DNA of 42,351 nucleotides. Source: JANQPC01 sp039208375 (GTDB taxonomy: Bacteria; Pseudomonadota; Alphaproteobacteria; Rhodobacterales; Rhodobacteraceae). The translations under genes were made by a program, and so were the position numbers. How positions within the stretch are numbered: the stretch's first letter is position 1; the number at the start of each line of letters is the position of its first letter. The stretch is taken from the NCBI GenBank assembly GCA_039208375.1, contig JBCCRC010000026.1, positions 1 to 42,351 of the forward strand. Direction: 5' to 3'. The notes below the pieces were generated by a model. It ran no database searches, was not told the origin of the DNA, and saw only the letters and a list, made by a program, of their open reading frames with translations. Of this stretch, positions 32,435 to 40,803 are shown one piece after another.

Positions 32435-34504
32435 CTATCGCGCCCAAGGCCGCGTGCCAGATCGCGCGCGGGCTGTCACAATCTCCCACGGCGCCCCACT
32501 GTGGCGCCAGAGCGCCAGCGGGCCCTCGGTTTCAAGGCGGGCGCGATCGAAAAACTGGCACGCCCCCCCAGGCGGCGCGGCCACCCGCGCCGAGGTGATC
32601 ACAATGTCGGATGTCGCGCAGGCCGTGATGGCGCGCTGGCCTGCCCCGCGCCCCGTCTCATGGGCCAGCCGCAGCCCGGCCGCCAGGACAGGCGCACGTG
32701 CCGCAGCCTCGGCTTGTGCCGCACCGTCGCCATCGGCCTCAAGCCAGGCGTCTGCCACAAAGCCCTCGCCCCGGGGCTTGGACAAGACCCGTCCCTCTTG
32801 GCCCATCACGCCCAAAAGCCCGCCCGTTTCGGATACAAGGATCAGTGGCCGTTCCGCCCCCGCCCAAAGGAGCGCCGCCAGGGAGAGCGGGATCAGCCCG
32901 GCAACCCGCCCCCACCCCTGCCACAGCGTGAGGATCAGGCCACCGCTTGTTAGAAGCGGCAGCACCCACGGGCCCGGCGCCACGACATGGCCCACGGCGC
33001 CATCCCATCCCGCCACCCACTGGGCGATGGCCAGGATCCAGTTCAGCCCCGGCGCCATGATCCAAAGCCCGATCCAGCCCAGGCCCACAGGGGTCAGCAC
33101 AGCCGCGACCACCGCGCCCGGCATCACGACCGCACCCATCACTGGCACTGAGAGGATGTTAGCAATCAACCCATAGTGCGGCACGCGCCCGAAATGGGCT
33201 GCCGCATAGGGCGCCGTCGCCATACCGGCCACGAGCGACGATAGCCCGATCGCGATCGCCCACCGCACCCACCGAGGCAACGGCTTGTCCCGTAGCGCGC
33301 CGAAGACGGCCACAAGCGCGGTGGTTGCAGCAAAGGACATCTGGAAGCCGGGGCCCGTCAGCGCCTCTGGCCGGTGGGCCAGCACGATCAGCGCGGCCAG
33401 CGCCACGGAGCGTAGTGTAAAGGCGCGCCGGTCAAGCATAACCGCCGTCAACAGCACCGCAACCATGACAAAGGCGCGTTCGGTCGCCACGTTGCCGCCC
33501 GAAAGCGCGAGATAGGCGGCACCCGCGAAGAGCGCGAGTGCGGCGGCAACTTTGTGAACCGGGTAGCGCAGCACAAGGGGCGGGACCGTGGCCGCCGCCG
33601 TGCGCGCCGCGGCGTAGACGAAGCCCGCAAGAAGCCCCATGTGCAGGCCCGAGATCGCCAGAAGATGGGAGAGGTTGGCCGCACGCAGGGCCTCTGTCGT
33701 CTCAAGACTTATGCCCGACCTGTCCCCGGTCGTGACGGCGGCCGCCACGGCACCCGCCTGCCCGGGAAGCGCGGCCTGCACGGCGGCCGACGCCCGCATG
33801 CGCAACCGCTCCACCCAGAGGGTCGCGCCGCTCGGGGGCGGCGCAAGTGCCAGGGCCGGAGTGCGGGTATAGCCCACAGCACCGAGGCCCTGAAACCAGG
33901 CATGGCGGCGGAAATCGAAGCCCCCGGGCTCCACCGGCCAACGCGGCGGCGACAGATGGGCCGTGACCGCGATCCGGAGGCCCGGCGCGGGCGTGAGATA
34001 GCTCTGATCGCCATGAAGCGTGACGCGCACGCGATCGGGCGTGCGATCCGGTGCAAGATCTTCCAGCACCACGCGATCAAGCGTGAGGCGCGTCTTGTCG
34101 GAGGCCGAGCGATCGATCTTCACGATCCGCCCCTCTACCGGGCCGAAATAGCGAAACTCCAGCACCGGCGCGGCCACGAGATGGGTGCGCGCACCGGCCA
34201 CCAGAAGGCCCGCGCAGAAAAGGGCCAGCGCCAGGGCGAGCGGTTGGACCGGGCCCGCGCGCCAGGCCGCCGCAAGCGCGGCAAGGGCCGTGAGGGCGAG
34301 CGCCGCCCAGGCGGGCGCATCCGGTTCGCCCGGCAGTGCAAAATAGGTGCCCACGCCCGCCCCGAAGGCCACCGCCGCCCAGGGAAAGAGATGCCCGCGC
34401 TGGCCATCGATGCGGGCCGCCAGCCATGCGCGGATCGCCGCCGCGCGCAGCCGCCCTGCGGCACCTGTTGCCGGGCTTGTTCTCTCAAAACCGGTTGGAT
34501 ACAC
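32435..34504 (-). CDS. comEC: ComEC/Rec2-family competence membrane channel
   Basis: 689 residues, GTG 34504-34502 with GAGGAAG upstream. Order: N-terminal helices, a soluble DUF4131 part (about 115-225, LEFRYFGPVEGRIVKI and RVRVTLHGDQSYL), the Competence-domain membrane core with HLLAISGLHMG at 280-290 and GPGFQMSFAATTALVAVFG, then about 140 C-terminal residues that begin ILVSETGGLLGVMG. The metallo-beta-lactamase domain with HxHxDH, present in long ComEC proteins, is not visible. It would conduct one DNA strand through the inner membrane during natural transformation. Divergent from gltX (48 bp); no other competence gene nearby. Confidence 0.93.
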   Translation of the reverse strand: MYPTGFERTSPATGAAGRLRAAAIRAWLAARIDGQRGHLFPWAAVAFGAGVGTYFALPGEPDAPAWAALALTALAALAAAWRAGPVQPLALALALFCAGLLVAGARTHLVAAPVLEFRYFGPVEGRIVKIDRSASDKTRLTLDRVVLEDLAPDRTPDRVRVTLHGDQSYLTPAPGLRIAVTAHLSPPRWPVEPGGFDFRRHAWFQGLGAVGYTRTPALALAPPPSGATLWVERLRMRASAAVQAALPGQAGAVAAAVTTGDRSGISLETTEALRAANLSHLLAISGLHMGLLAGFVYAAARTAAATVPPLVLRYPVHKVAAALALFAGAAYLALSGGNVATERAFVMVAVLLTAVMLDRRAFTLRSVALAALIVLAHRPEALTGPGFQMSFAATTALVAVFGALRDKPLPRWVRWAIAIGLSSLVAGMATAPYAAAHFGRVPHYGLIANILSVPVMGAVVMPGAVVAAVLTPVGLGWIGLWIMAPGLNWILAIAQWVAGWDGAVGHVVAPGPWVLPLLTSGGLILTLWQGWGRVAGLIPLSLAALLWAGAERPLILVSETGGLLGVMGQEGRVLSKPRGEGFVADAWLEADGDGAAQAEAAARAPVLAAGLRLAHETGRGAGQRAITACATSDIVITSARVAAPPGGACQFFDRARLETEGPLALWRHSGAPWEIVTARARSGTRPWAR

Positions 34505-34552
34505 CGCGCGGAGCTTCCTCGCCCTTGGTTACCAAAAGGTTAACGCCGGATC

Positions 34553-35971
34553 ATGCCCGCCGAGTCACCCGCTCCCGTTGTCACCCGCTTCGCCCCCTCG
34601 CCCACCGGTTTTCTGCATATCGGCGGCGCGCGCACGGCGCTTTTCAACTGGCTTTATGCCCGGGGGCGTGGCGGCCGGTTCCTGCTTCGGATCGAGGATA
34701 CCGATCGCGTGCGCTCCACCCCGGAAGCCACCGATGCGATATTCCGCGGGATGGAGTGGTTGGGGCTCGATTGGGATGGTGAGGCGGTGAGCCAGCATGC
34801 ACAGGCGGCCCGCCATGCCGAGGTGGCCCGGGCGATGCTTGCGGGCGGGACAGCCTACAAGTGCTTTTCTACCCAGGAGGAGATCGAAGACTATCGGGCC
34901 GCCGCGCGGGCCGAGGGCCGTTCCACCCTTTTCCGCTCGCCGTGGCGGGACGCCGATCCGGCCACCCACCCCGAAGGCCAGCCCTTCGTGATCCGCGTGA
35001 GGGCCCCGCGGGAGGGCGAGACGGTGATTGAAGATGCGGTGCAGGGCGCGGTGACGATCCAGAACGACCAGCTTGACGATATGATCGTGCTGCGCTCGGA
35101 CGGCACGCCCACCTATATGCTGGCCGTCGTGGTGGACGATCACGATATGGAGGTGACCCATGTGATCAGAGGCGATGATCACCTCAACAACGCCGCCCGG
35201 CAAATGCTCGTCTATCGCGCAATGGGCTGGGCGGTGCCGATCTGGGCCCATATTCCGCTGATCCACGGCGAGGATGGCAAGAAGCTTTCCAAGCGCCATG
35301 GGGCGCTCGGGGTCGAGGAATGGGCGGCCATGGGCTACCCCGCCGAGGCGATGCGCAATTACCTGGCGCGGCTCGGCTGGGCCCATGGGGATGACGAGGT
35401 GTTCACTACGGCGCAGGCTCTGGACTGGTTCGATCTGGGCGGGATCAAGAAGGCGCCGGCTCGATTTGATACAAAGAAGCTCGATTTCATCTCGGGCCAG
35501 CATGTTTCCGCCATGCCCGATGCCGCGATCCTCGAGGGGATCGACGGCTATTTTGCAACTGCAGGAAAAGCACCGTTGACCGCCGCGCAGCGCACGGGGC
35601 TGGGCGCTGCGATGTATTGCCTCAAGGATCGGGCCAAGCGATTCCCGGAACTCCTTGAAAAAGCAGAATTTGTTCTGGCCGACCGACCGATTTCGCCGGA
35701 TGAGAAATCGGCCAAAACGCTCGATACGGTATCCCGTGGTATACTGTCAGAATTGACGCCGCACCTGCAAACTGCTACGTGGTCGCGCGACGCTTTGGAG
35801 GGCATCCTGACCGGTGAAGCCGAAGCGCGGGGGCTGAAATTCGGCCAGCTCGCAGGCCCGCTTCGGGCCGCGCTCGCGGGCCGCAGCGTAACGCCCAGCG
35901 TCTATGATATGATGCTGGTGCTGGGGCGCGAGGAATCTGTCGCCCGAATAAAGGACGCGGCCGAAAAATGA
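34553..35971 (+). CDS. gltX: Glutamyl-tRNA synthetase
   Basis: 472 residues. It charges tRNA-Glu (and, if a GatCAB pathway exists, tRNA-Gln) with Glu. Class I signatures: RFAPSPTGFLHIGGARTAL (HIGH-type motif at 22-25) and DGKKLSKRHG (KMSKS-type loop KLSKR at 244-248), with LLRIEDTD between. ATG 34553. The C-terminal half (about 320-472) is the anticodon-binding helical domain. Alphaproteobacteria often have two gltX copies; which one this is cannot be said. It is followed by gltA after 82 bp. Confidence 0.97.
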   Translation: MPAESPAPVVTRFAPSPTGFLHIGGARTALFNWLYARGRGGRFLLRIEDTDRVRSTPEATDAIFRGMEWLGLDWDGEAVSQHAQAARHAEVARAMLAGGTAYKCFSTQEEIEDYRAAARAEGRSTLFRSPWRDADPATHPEGQPFVIRVRAPREGETVIEDAVQGAVTIQNDQLDDMIVLRSDGTPTYMLAVVVDDHDMEVTHVIRGDDHLNNAARQMLVYRAMGWAVPIWAHIPLIHGEDGKKLSKRHGALGVEEWAAMGYPAEAMRNYLARLGWAHGDDEVFTTAQALDWFDLGGIKKAPARFDTKKLDFISGQHVSAMPDAAILEGIDGYFATAGKAPLTAAQRTGLGAAMYCLKDRAKRFPELLEKAEFVLADRPISPDEKSAKTLDTVSRGILSELTPHLQTATWSRDALEGILTGEAEARGLKFGQLAGPLRAALAGRSVTPSVYDMMLVLGREESVARIKDAAEK

Positions 35972-36053
35972 TGCCGCGCGATCCCGCCCCCGCCTGGGGG
36001 TGGCCACGACCCGGCGGGCCGCCCGGCCCCGCGATAGGAAGGACCGCGACATC

Positions 36054-37358
36054 ATGCCTGACACGTTCCGTGAGACAAAAACCGCCAAGCTGAGCTTTGC
36101 CGACAAGGAGCTTGAGCTGCCGATCCTAAGCCCCACGGCGGGGCCCGACGTGATCGACATTCGCAAGCTCTATGCCCAGGGCGACGTGTTCACTTACGAT
36201 CCCGGGTTCACCTCGACGGCGGCCTGTGACAGCACGATCACCTTCATCGATGGCGATAAGGGTGAGCTTCTGCACCGCGGCTACCCGATCGATCAGCTGG
36301 CGGAGAAATCCCATTTCCTCGAAGTTTGCTACCTGCTGCTCTACGGCGAGTTGCCCACCGCAGATCAGATCGAGGATTTCGAGAACCGCGTCACCATGCA
36401 CACAATGCTGCATGAGCAGATGCAGAACTTCTTCCGCGGGTTCCGGCGCGATGCGCACCCGATGGCGATCATGGTGGGCGTGGTCGGCGCAATGTCGGCG
36501 TTCTACCCGGACAGCACCGATATTCAGGATCCCTGGCAGCGCGAGGTCGCCTCGATCCGGCTGATCGCGAAGATGCCAACGATCGCCGCCTGGGCTTACA
36601 AGTATTCGATCGGCCAGCCGTTTGTATATCCGCGCAACGATCTCGACTATGCGTCGAACTTCCTGCGCATGTGTTTTGCGGTGCCGGCCGAAGACTATGA
36701 GGTGAACCCGATCCTGAGCCGCGCGATGGACCGGATTTTTACCCTGCATGCCGACCACGAACAGAATGCGTCGACGTCTACGGTGCGGCTGGCGTCGTCC
36801 TCTGGCGCCAACCCGTTTGCGTGCATCGCCGCCGGCATCGCCTGCCTCTGGGGCCCCGCCCATGGCGGCGCGAACCAGGCGTGCCTCGAGATGCTGCGCG
36901 AGATCGGAACTCCCGACAGGATCCCCGAATTTATCGAACGCGCGAAGGATAAGAACGATCCCTTCCGGCTGATGGGCTTCGGTCACCGGGTGTACAAGAA
37001 CTTCGATCCGCGGGCGCGTGTGATGAAGCAATCGGCCGACGAGGTGCTGGATCTCCTGGGCGTGGAAAACAACCCCACGCTCCAAGTGGCCAAGGAGCTT
37101 GAGCGCGTGGCGCTCGAAGATCCCTACTTCAAGGAAAAGAAGCTCTACCCCAACGTGGATTTCTATTCCGGTATCATCCTCGATGCGATGGGCTTCCCCA
37201 CCTCGATGTTCACGCCGATCTTCGCGCTGGCGCGCACGGTGGGCTGGATTTCGCAGTGGAAGGAAATGATTGCCGATCCGCAGCTGAAAATCGGGCGCCC
37301 CCGCCAGCTTTATGTGGGCGAGACCGCCCGCGATTATGTTGATGTTGAGAACCGCTGA
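36054..37358 (+). CDS. gltA: Type I citrate synthase
   Basis: 434 residues from ATG 36054 (AGGAAGGA upstream); the frame is open 18 codons earlier, but the Met at 36054 begins the conserved start. It condenses acetyl-CoA and oxaloacetate at the entry of the TCA cycle. Catalytic and substrate residues: H235 in ADHEQNAS, H270 in PAHGGAN, H311 in GFGHRVYKNFDPR and D369 in VDFYSG. An NADH-sensitive hexamer is expected for this type in Gram-negative bacteria. Likely co-directional with gltX but with its own leader. Confidence 0.97.
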   Translation: MPDTFRETKTAKLSFADKELELPILSPTAGPDVIDIRKLYAQGDVFTYDPGFTSTAACDSTITFIDGDKGELLHRGYPIDQLAEKSHFLEVCYLLLYGELPTADQIEDFENRVTMHTMLHEQMQNFFRGFRRDAHPMAIMVGVVGAMSAFYPDSTDIQDPWQREVASIRLIAKMPTIAAWAYKYSIGQPFVYPRNDLDYASNFLRMCFAVPAEDYEVNPILSRAMDRIFTLHADHEQNASTSTVRLASSSGANPFACIAAGIACLWGPAHGGANQACLEMLREIGTPDRIPEFIERAKDKNDPFRLMGFGHRVYKNFDPRARVMKQSADEVLDLLGVENNPTLQVAKELERVALEDPYFKEKKLYPNVDFYSGIILDAMGFPTSMFTPIFALARTVGWISQWKEMIADPQLKIGRPRQLYVGETARDYVDVENR

Positions 37359-37388
37359 TGCGGCACTGATCGCTTTGATGCCGGGCGG

Positions 37389-37946
37389 ATGCTCCACACC
37401 GCCCGGCTGACCCTGCGCGCGGCGCGCCCCGGCGATCTTGCCGATCTGCACGCCGTCTACGGCGATGCGCGCACAATGCGCTACTGGTCTACCGCACCCC
37501 ATGCCGGTTTGATGGAGACGAAGCGTTGGCTTGAGGGGCTGATTGCGGCCTCAGGCGATACGCCGCCTTATCTGGTGATCGAACATGAGGGCCGTGCGAT
37601 TGGAACGGCGGGGGTGCATGAGGGCGCCGAGATCGGCTTCATCCTTCATGCGGATTACTGGCGCCGCGGGCTGATGCGGGAAGCGTTTGAGGCTCTGATC
37701 CCGTATCTCTTCGAGGTCACGGGTGCGGAGACGCTCACGGCGGATGCCGATCCGCGCAACACAGCTTCCATTGCGCTGATGGCCGCGCTTGGGTTCGAGG
37801 AGACGGGGCGCGCCGAGCGCACGTTTTGCGTCAACGGCGAATGGTCCGACAGCGTGTATCTGCGCCTGACGCGGCCCTGGGCCCCAAGTTTGCGGCGAAA
37901 AATCGATTTTAACGGCCCTCGTAGCGCGCCGGGCGCTTTTCCATGA
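37389..37946 (+). CDS. GNAT acetyltransferase, RimJ/RimL-like
   Basis: 185 residues, ATG 37389, 30 bp after gltA. RimL-type features: TARLTLRAARPGDLADL opening, GFILHADYWRRGLMREAFEALI for acetyl-CoA binding (R-R-G-L-M), and ADADPRNTASIALMAALGFEETG near the end. These modify N termini or small molecules. The last 38 bases overlap the 3' end of the convergent crotonase gene, and the C-terminal tail past LRLTRPWA has no family counterpart. Confidence 0.85.
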   Translation: MLHTARLTLRAARPGDLADLHAVYGDARTMRYWSTAPHAGLMETKRWLEGLIAASGDTPPYLVIEHEGRAIGTAGVHEGAEIGFILHADYWRRGLMREAFEALIPYLFEVTGAETLTADADPRNTASIALMAALGFEETGRAERTFCVNGEWSDSVYLRLTRPWAPSLRRKIDFNGPRSAPGAFP

Positions 37947-38685
37947 AGGCGATCACGCCTTCCTTGAAATCGCGCGTCTTGCCGCAGCGGCCCTGCAGCT
38001 TGGCCTCGAGCAAAAGCTGGGCTTCAAGATCGTTGCCGAAGCTGGCGCGCAACGCCTCTTTCACTGCGCCATAGGCGACCGTGGGGCCCTGGGCGAGATG
38101 GGCGGCGCGGGCCTTCCAGTGGCCTTCGAACTCGGCCTCCGGCACAGCCTCCCAGATCATCCCCCAGTCAGAGGCTTGCGCAGCTGAGATCTTCTCCGCA
38201 AAAAGCGCGGCCCCCATCGCCTTGGCAAACCCGATCTGGCGGGGCAGCCAGTAGGTGCCGCCTGCATCCGGGATTAGGCCGATACGGGTGAACGCTTGCA
38301 GAAACACCGCCGCCTCCGAGGCGATGACCACATCGGCCGCAAGCGCAAGGTTTGCCCCGGCCCCGGCAGCGGCGCCATTAACGGCGGCGATCGTGGGCAC
38401 CGGGCAATCGAAGATCGCACGCAGCATCGGGACGTATTCATCCCTCAGCGTACGTTCGAGATCGACATCGGCGGCGGTGGCGCGATCTCCCAGATCCTGA
38501 CCCGAGCAAAAGGCCCTCCCCGCGCCCGTGATTACCACGACGCGTGCATGCTCCCCGCCAGCCTGCACCGCATGTGTGATCTCGGCCCGCATCTGGGTGT
38601 TGAGCGCGTTCATCACGTCAGGGCGGTTCAGCGTAACCGTCGCGATATCATTGGCAAGCGTGTAACGGATCGTCTGATAGTCCAT
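37909..38685 (-). CDS. Enoyl-CoA hydratase/isomerase, PaaG-like
   Basis: 258 residues from ATG 38685-38683 with AGGAGAT nine bases upstream. Crotonase fold: oxyanion-hole segments AFCSGQDLGD at 59-67 and VNGAAAGAGANLALAADVV at 102-120, and D140 in IGLIPDAGGTYWLPR. The GAGANLALA and FLQAFTRIGLIPD patterns match PaaG (ring-1,2-epoxyphenylacetyl-CoA isomerase) more than fatty-acid hydratases, and the E of classical hydratases is replaced by D140. No other paa gene is in the window, so a beta-oxidation-like role is also possible. An imperfect palindrome (CTAA-N5-TTAG) is 40-54 bp upstream of its start. Confidence 0.85.
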   Translation of the reverse strand: MDYQTIRYTLANDIATVTLNRPDVMNALNTQMRAEITHAVQAGGEHARVVVITGAGRAFCSGQDLGDRATAADVDLERTLRDEYVPMLRAIFDCPVPTIAAVNGAAAGAGANLALAADVVIASEAAVFLQAFTRIGLIPDAGGTYWLPRQIGFAKAMGAALFAEKISAAQASDWGMIWEAVPEAEFEGHWKARAAHLAQGPTVAYGAVKEALRASFGNDLEAQLLLEAKLQGRCGKTRDFKEGVIAFMEKRPARYEGR

Positions 38686-38862
38686 GGGCGGGCATCTCCT
38701 CGTCTCGCCGCCAGACATAAGTGAACTAATCGGTTTAGGGAAGACGTGATCCGACAGGATGCCGGGCGGCAACATCTGCCCCGCGTATCGCCCCGCACAC
38801 CTTGCATTTCGGACCGTGCCCCACCGATGGTCCGGTCACGGCCAGCAGAAAGGTACCTCCCG

Positions 38863-40338
38863 GTGCGATCCCTGTCGGTGTTTGTAGCCCTAACGCTGAT
38901 TGGCGGCGCGCTTATCGGCCTGCGCGCCTATCTGAACCCTACAGGTTTCGTAACGCCCGACAGCGCAGCCTACCTCGCAGTCGCGCAGAACCTCTTAAAC
39001 GGCGCCGGGTTCGAGATGGCCAATGGAGGCTTCGGCACCGCGCGCGATATACCTTTTGCGCTCTGGCCTGTGGGATATCCCGTTGGCATCGCCGGGCTCA
39101 GCCTCGGCACCGGCGTCACACCCTTTGTCGCCTCAAAACTCCTCAATGCGCTGGCCTTCGGCGCTGCCGGCTGGCTGATCTGGCGCGCAGGCGGCGGCAG
39201 GCTCGCACCAATCGCCGTGCTTTTTTTCGGCGCGCCGCTCGATTTCTACAGCTTCACTTGGTCCGAGGGGCCGTTTTTCGCGCTTCTCCTGACTATGGTC
39301 TTGCTAATCGCGCGGATATTGGCCGATCCGGGGCGCCTCGAGCTCTGGACGACAGGCGCATTGGCAACCTGCTGTGTGGCGCTATTCCTCGTCCGCTACG
39401 TTGGAGCGTTCAGCGTCACGCTTCTGGTCCTTCCGCCGCTTTTGGCCGCGCGCGCGGGCAATTGGAGTCGTGCCGCGCTGGCCTGTCTGATCGGGCTCTG
39501 CGCTGCCGTGCTGATCGCGGCCTACCTGGGCTGGAATATCGCGCGAACCGGCCACGCCACTGGCGCGGCGCGCGCCGCCGCCTTTCAAAGCCATGTCGAG
39601 CTGTTCGCCGATCTCGCGCACGCGCTTTGGAGCGAGCTTGTCTTCGCCGTCTCCGTCTATCACCGCCACTCCGTGCATCTGGTGGCCGTGGGCTTCCAGG
39701 CGCTTTCGATCATCGCCCTCGTCACCGCGATCCATCGCGCTGGGCCCGCCATGCCTATACCCCGGGCTGTGCGCGCAACGGTGCTGGCGCTGCTGGCCGT
39801 CGGGCTGGCCTATCTGGCCAGCGTCATCGGCTTGCGATGGAGCCGGCAGTTCGACCCCTTCGGCTTCCGCCTGCTCGCGCCTGGTACGCTGCTTCTGATG
39901 CTCGCCGGGGCCTTCACACTGCTGCACCGCTATCCCGGCGCTGCCCACGCCACCAGCGCCGTGCTTGCCGTCAACGCTGCCCTGTCAGTGTTCCTTGCTA
40001 TTGCACCACTCGCAACCGGATCCTCACGCTATCCCGACGCAACACAGGCCGTTTTGGCACGGCTCGCCCCGGTTTCGCCCGGCAGCGTGGTCGCCCTCGG
40101 CGACGAACGGCTGCGGTATCTCCGGCCCGATCTGCACCTCGCGCGCCCGTCGATCTGGCCGTATGTGGCGGAAGATGAACCTTGGGACCGCTTCATGGCC
40201 CGCATCGATCCCACACGCCCAGTCTATCTGGACCTCACCGCGGGCCGGGCGTTACTGAACCGCTACGGTCGTCCAGTGCCCGACGGCATCCGTGTTGGCC
40301 CCGGTCTGCTGAAACTGCGTGCCGGGAACGCGGGCTAG
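38863..40338 (+). CDS. Multi-pass membrane protein, GT39/ArnT-like glycosyltransferase family
   Basis: About 491 residues. GTG 38863 is chosen because AAAGG lies nine bases upstream and the first helix begins just after; an ATG at 38827 in the same frame is possible. About eleven hydrophobic helices follow. The first periplasmic loop carries TPDSAAYLAVAQNLLNGAGF and DIPFALWPVGYPVGIAG, which resemble the N-terminal acidic D-x-x-x-Y loop of polyprenyl-phosphate-dependent mannosyl/aminoarabinose transferases. A soluble tail (about 420-491) ends the protein. Those enzymes use a lipid-linked sugar as donor. The acceptor is not known. Divergent from the crotonase. Confidence 0.7.
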   Translation: MRSLSVFVALTLIGGALIGLRAYLNPTGFVTPDSAAYLAVAQNLLNGAGFEMANGGFGTARDIPFALWPVGYPVGIAGLSLGTGVTPFVASKLLNALAFGAAGWLIWRAGGGRLAPIAVLFFGAPLDFYSFTWSEGPFFALLLTMVLLIARILADPGRLELWTTGALATCCVALFLVRYVGAFSVTLLVLPPLLAARAGNWSRAALACLIGLCAAVLIAAYLGWNIARTGHATGAARAAAFQSHVELFADLAHALWSELVFAVSVYHRHSVHLVAVGFQALSIIALVTAIHRAGPAMPIPRAVRATVLALLAVGLAYLASVIGLRWSRQFDPFGFRLLAPGTLLLMLAGAFTLLHRYPGAAHATSAVLAVNAALSVFLAIAPLATGSSRYPDATQAVLARLAPVSPGSVVALGDERLRYLRPDLHLARPSIWPYVAEDEPWDRFMARIDPTRPVYLDLTAGRALLNRYGRPVPDGIRVGPGLLKLRAGNAG

Positions 40339-40347
40339 CGGGCCCGC

Positions 40348-40803
40348 TCAATCCTTCAGTAGCTCGGCCAGCCGGGCCTTCTCTTCCTCGCTCAGCGCCT
40401 CGGGGCCCGCAGGCTTCGCGCGCCCGCGCAGGTACACAAACGCGATGCCCGCGCCGAGAAGCAGCATCGCGGGCGCGGCGAGCCACAGCGCCAGGTTCGC
40501 GCCAGTCAGCGTGGGGCGGAGGAGTACGTATTCTCCGTAGCGTTCCACAAGAAAGCCGATCACCTCCTCATCGCTGTCCCCAGCCACCAGACGCTCGCGC
40601 ACCAGCAGGCGCATGTCGCGGGCGAGATCGGCGTTCGATTCATCGATGGATTCGTTTCGGCACACCAGACAGCGGAGCCCTTCGGAGAGCGCACGCGCGC
40701 GCTCCTCAAGCACAGGATCGGTCAGCACCTCATCGGGCTCCACTGCCCCCGCCGGGGCCAGGGGCGCAACGATTAAGGCAAATGCGAGGACGACCGCCCT
40801 CAT
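40348..40803 (-). CDS. ccmH: Cytochrome c maturation protein CcmH (CcmL-type)
   Basis: 151 residues. Signal-type N terminus (AVVLAFALIVAPLAPAGA), then the thiol motif LRCLVCRNESIDESNADLA with C45 and C48, which holds apocytochrome c, and a C-terminal helix (LALWLAAPAMLLLGAGIAFVYL) with a cytosolic tail. The start ATG 40803-40801 overlaps the ccmF stop (ATGA). It passes reduced apocytochrome to CcmF for haem attachment in the periplasm. This short CcmH lacks the C-terminal TPR part seen in E. coli CcmH. Confidence 0.95.
   Translation of the reverse strand: MRAVVLAFALIVAPLAPAGAVEPDEVLTDPVLEERARALSEGLRCLVCRNESIDESNADLARDMRLLVRERLVAGDSDEEVIGFLVERYGEYVLLRPTLTGANLALWLAAPAMLLLGAGIAFVYLRGRAKPAGPEALSEEEKARLAELLKD

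Noticed and set aside
36126..37502. A 458-codon antisense frame to gltA
   Set aside because: Complement of a highly conserved citrate synthase; His/Arg-rich, no ribosome site.
38726..38738. CTAA-N5-TTAG as a PaaR/TetR operator before the crotonase
   Set aside because: Arms of only four bases; too weak to report as a site.
38802..40178. A 458-codon open frame overlapping the membrane protein gene
   Set aside because: Shifted frame of the same strand; Arg/Ala-rich with no hydrophobic helices, whereas the other frame has a regular multi-pass pattern.
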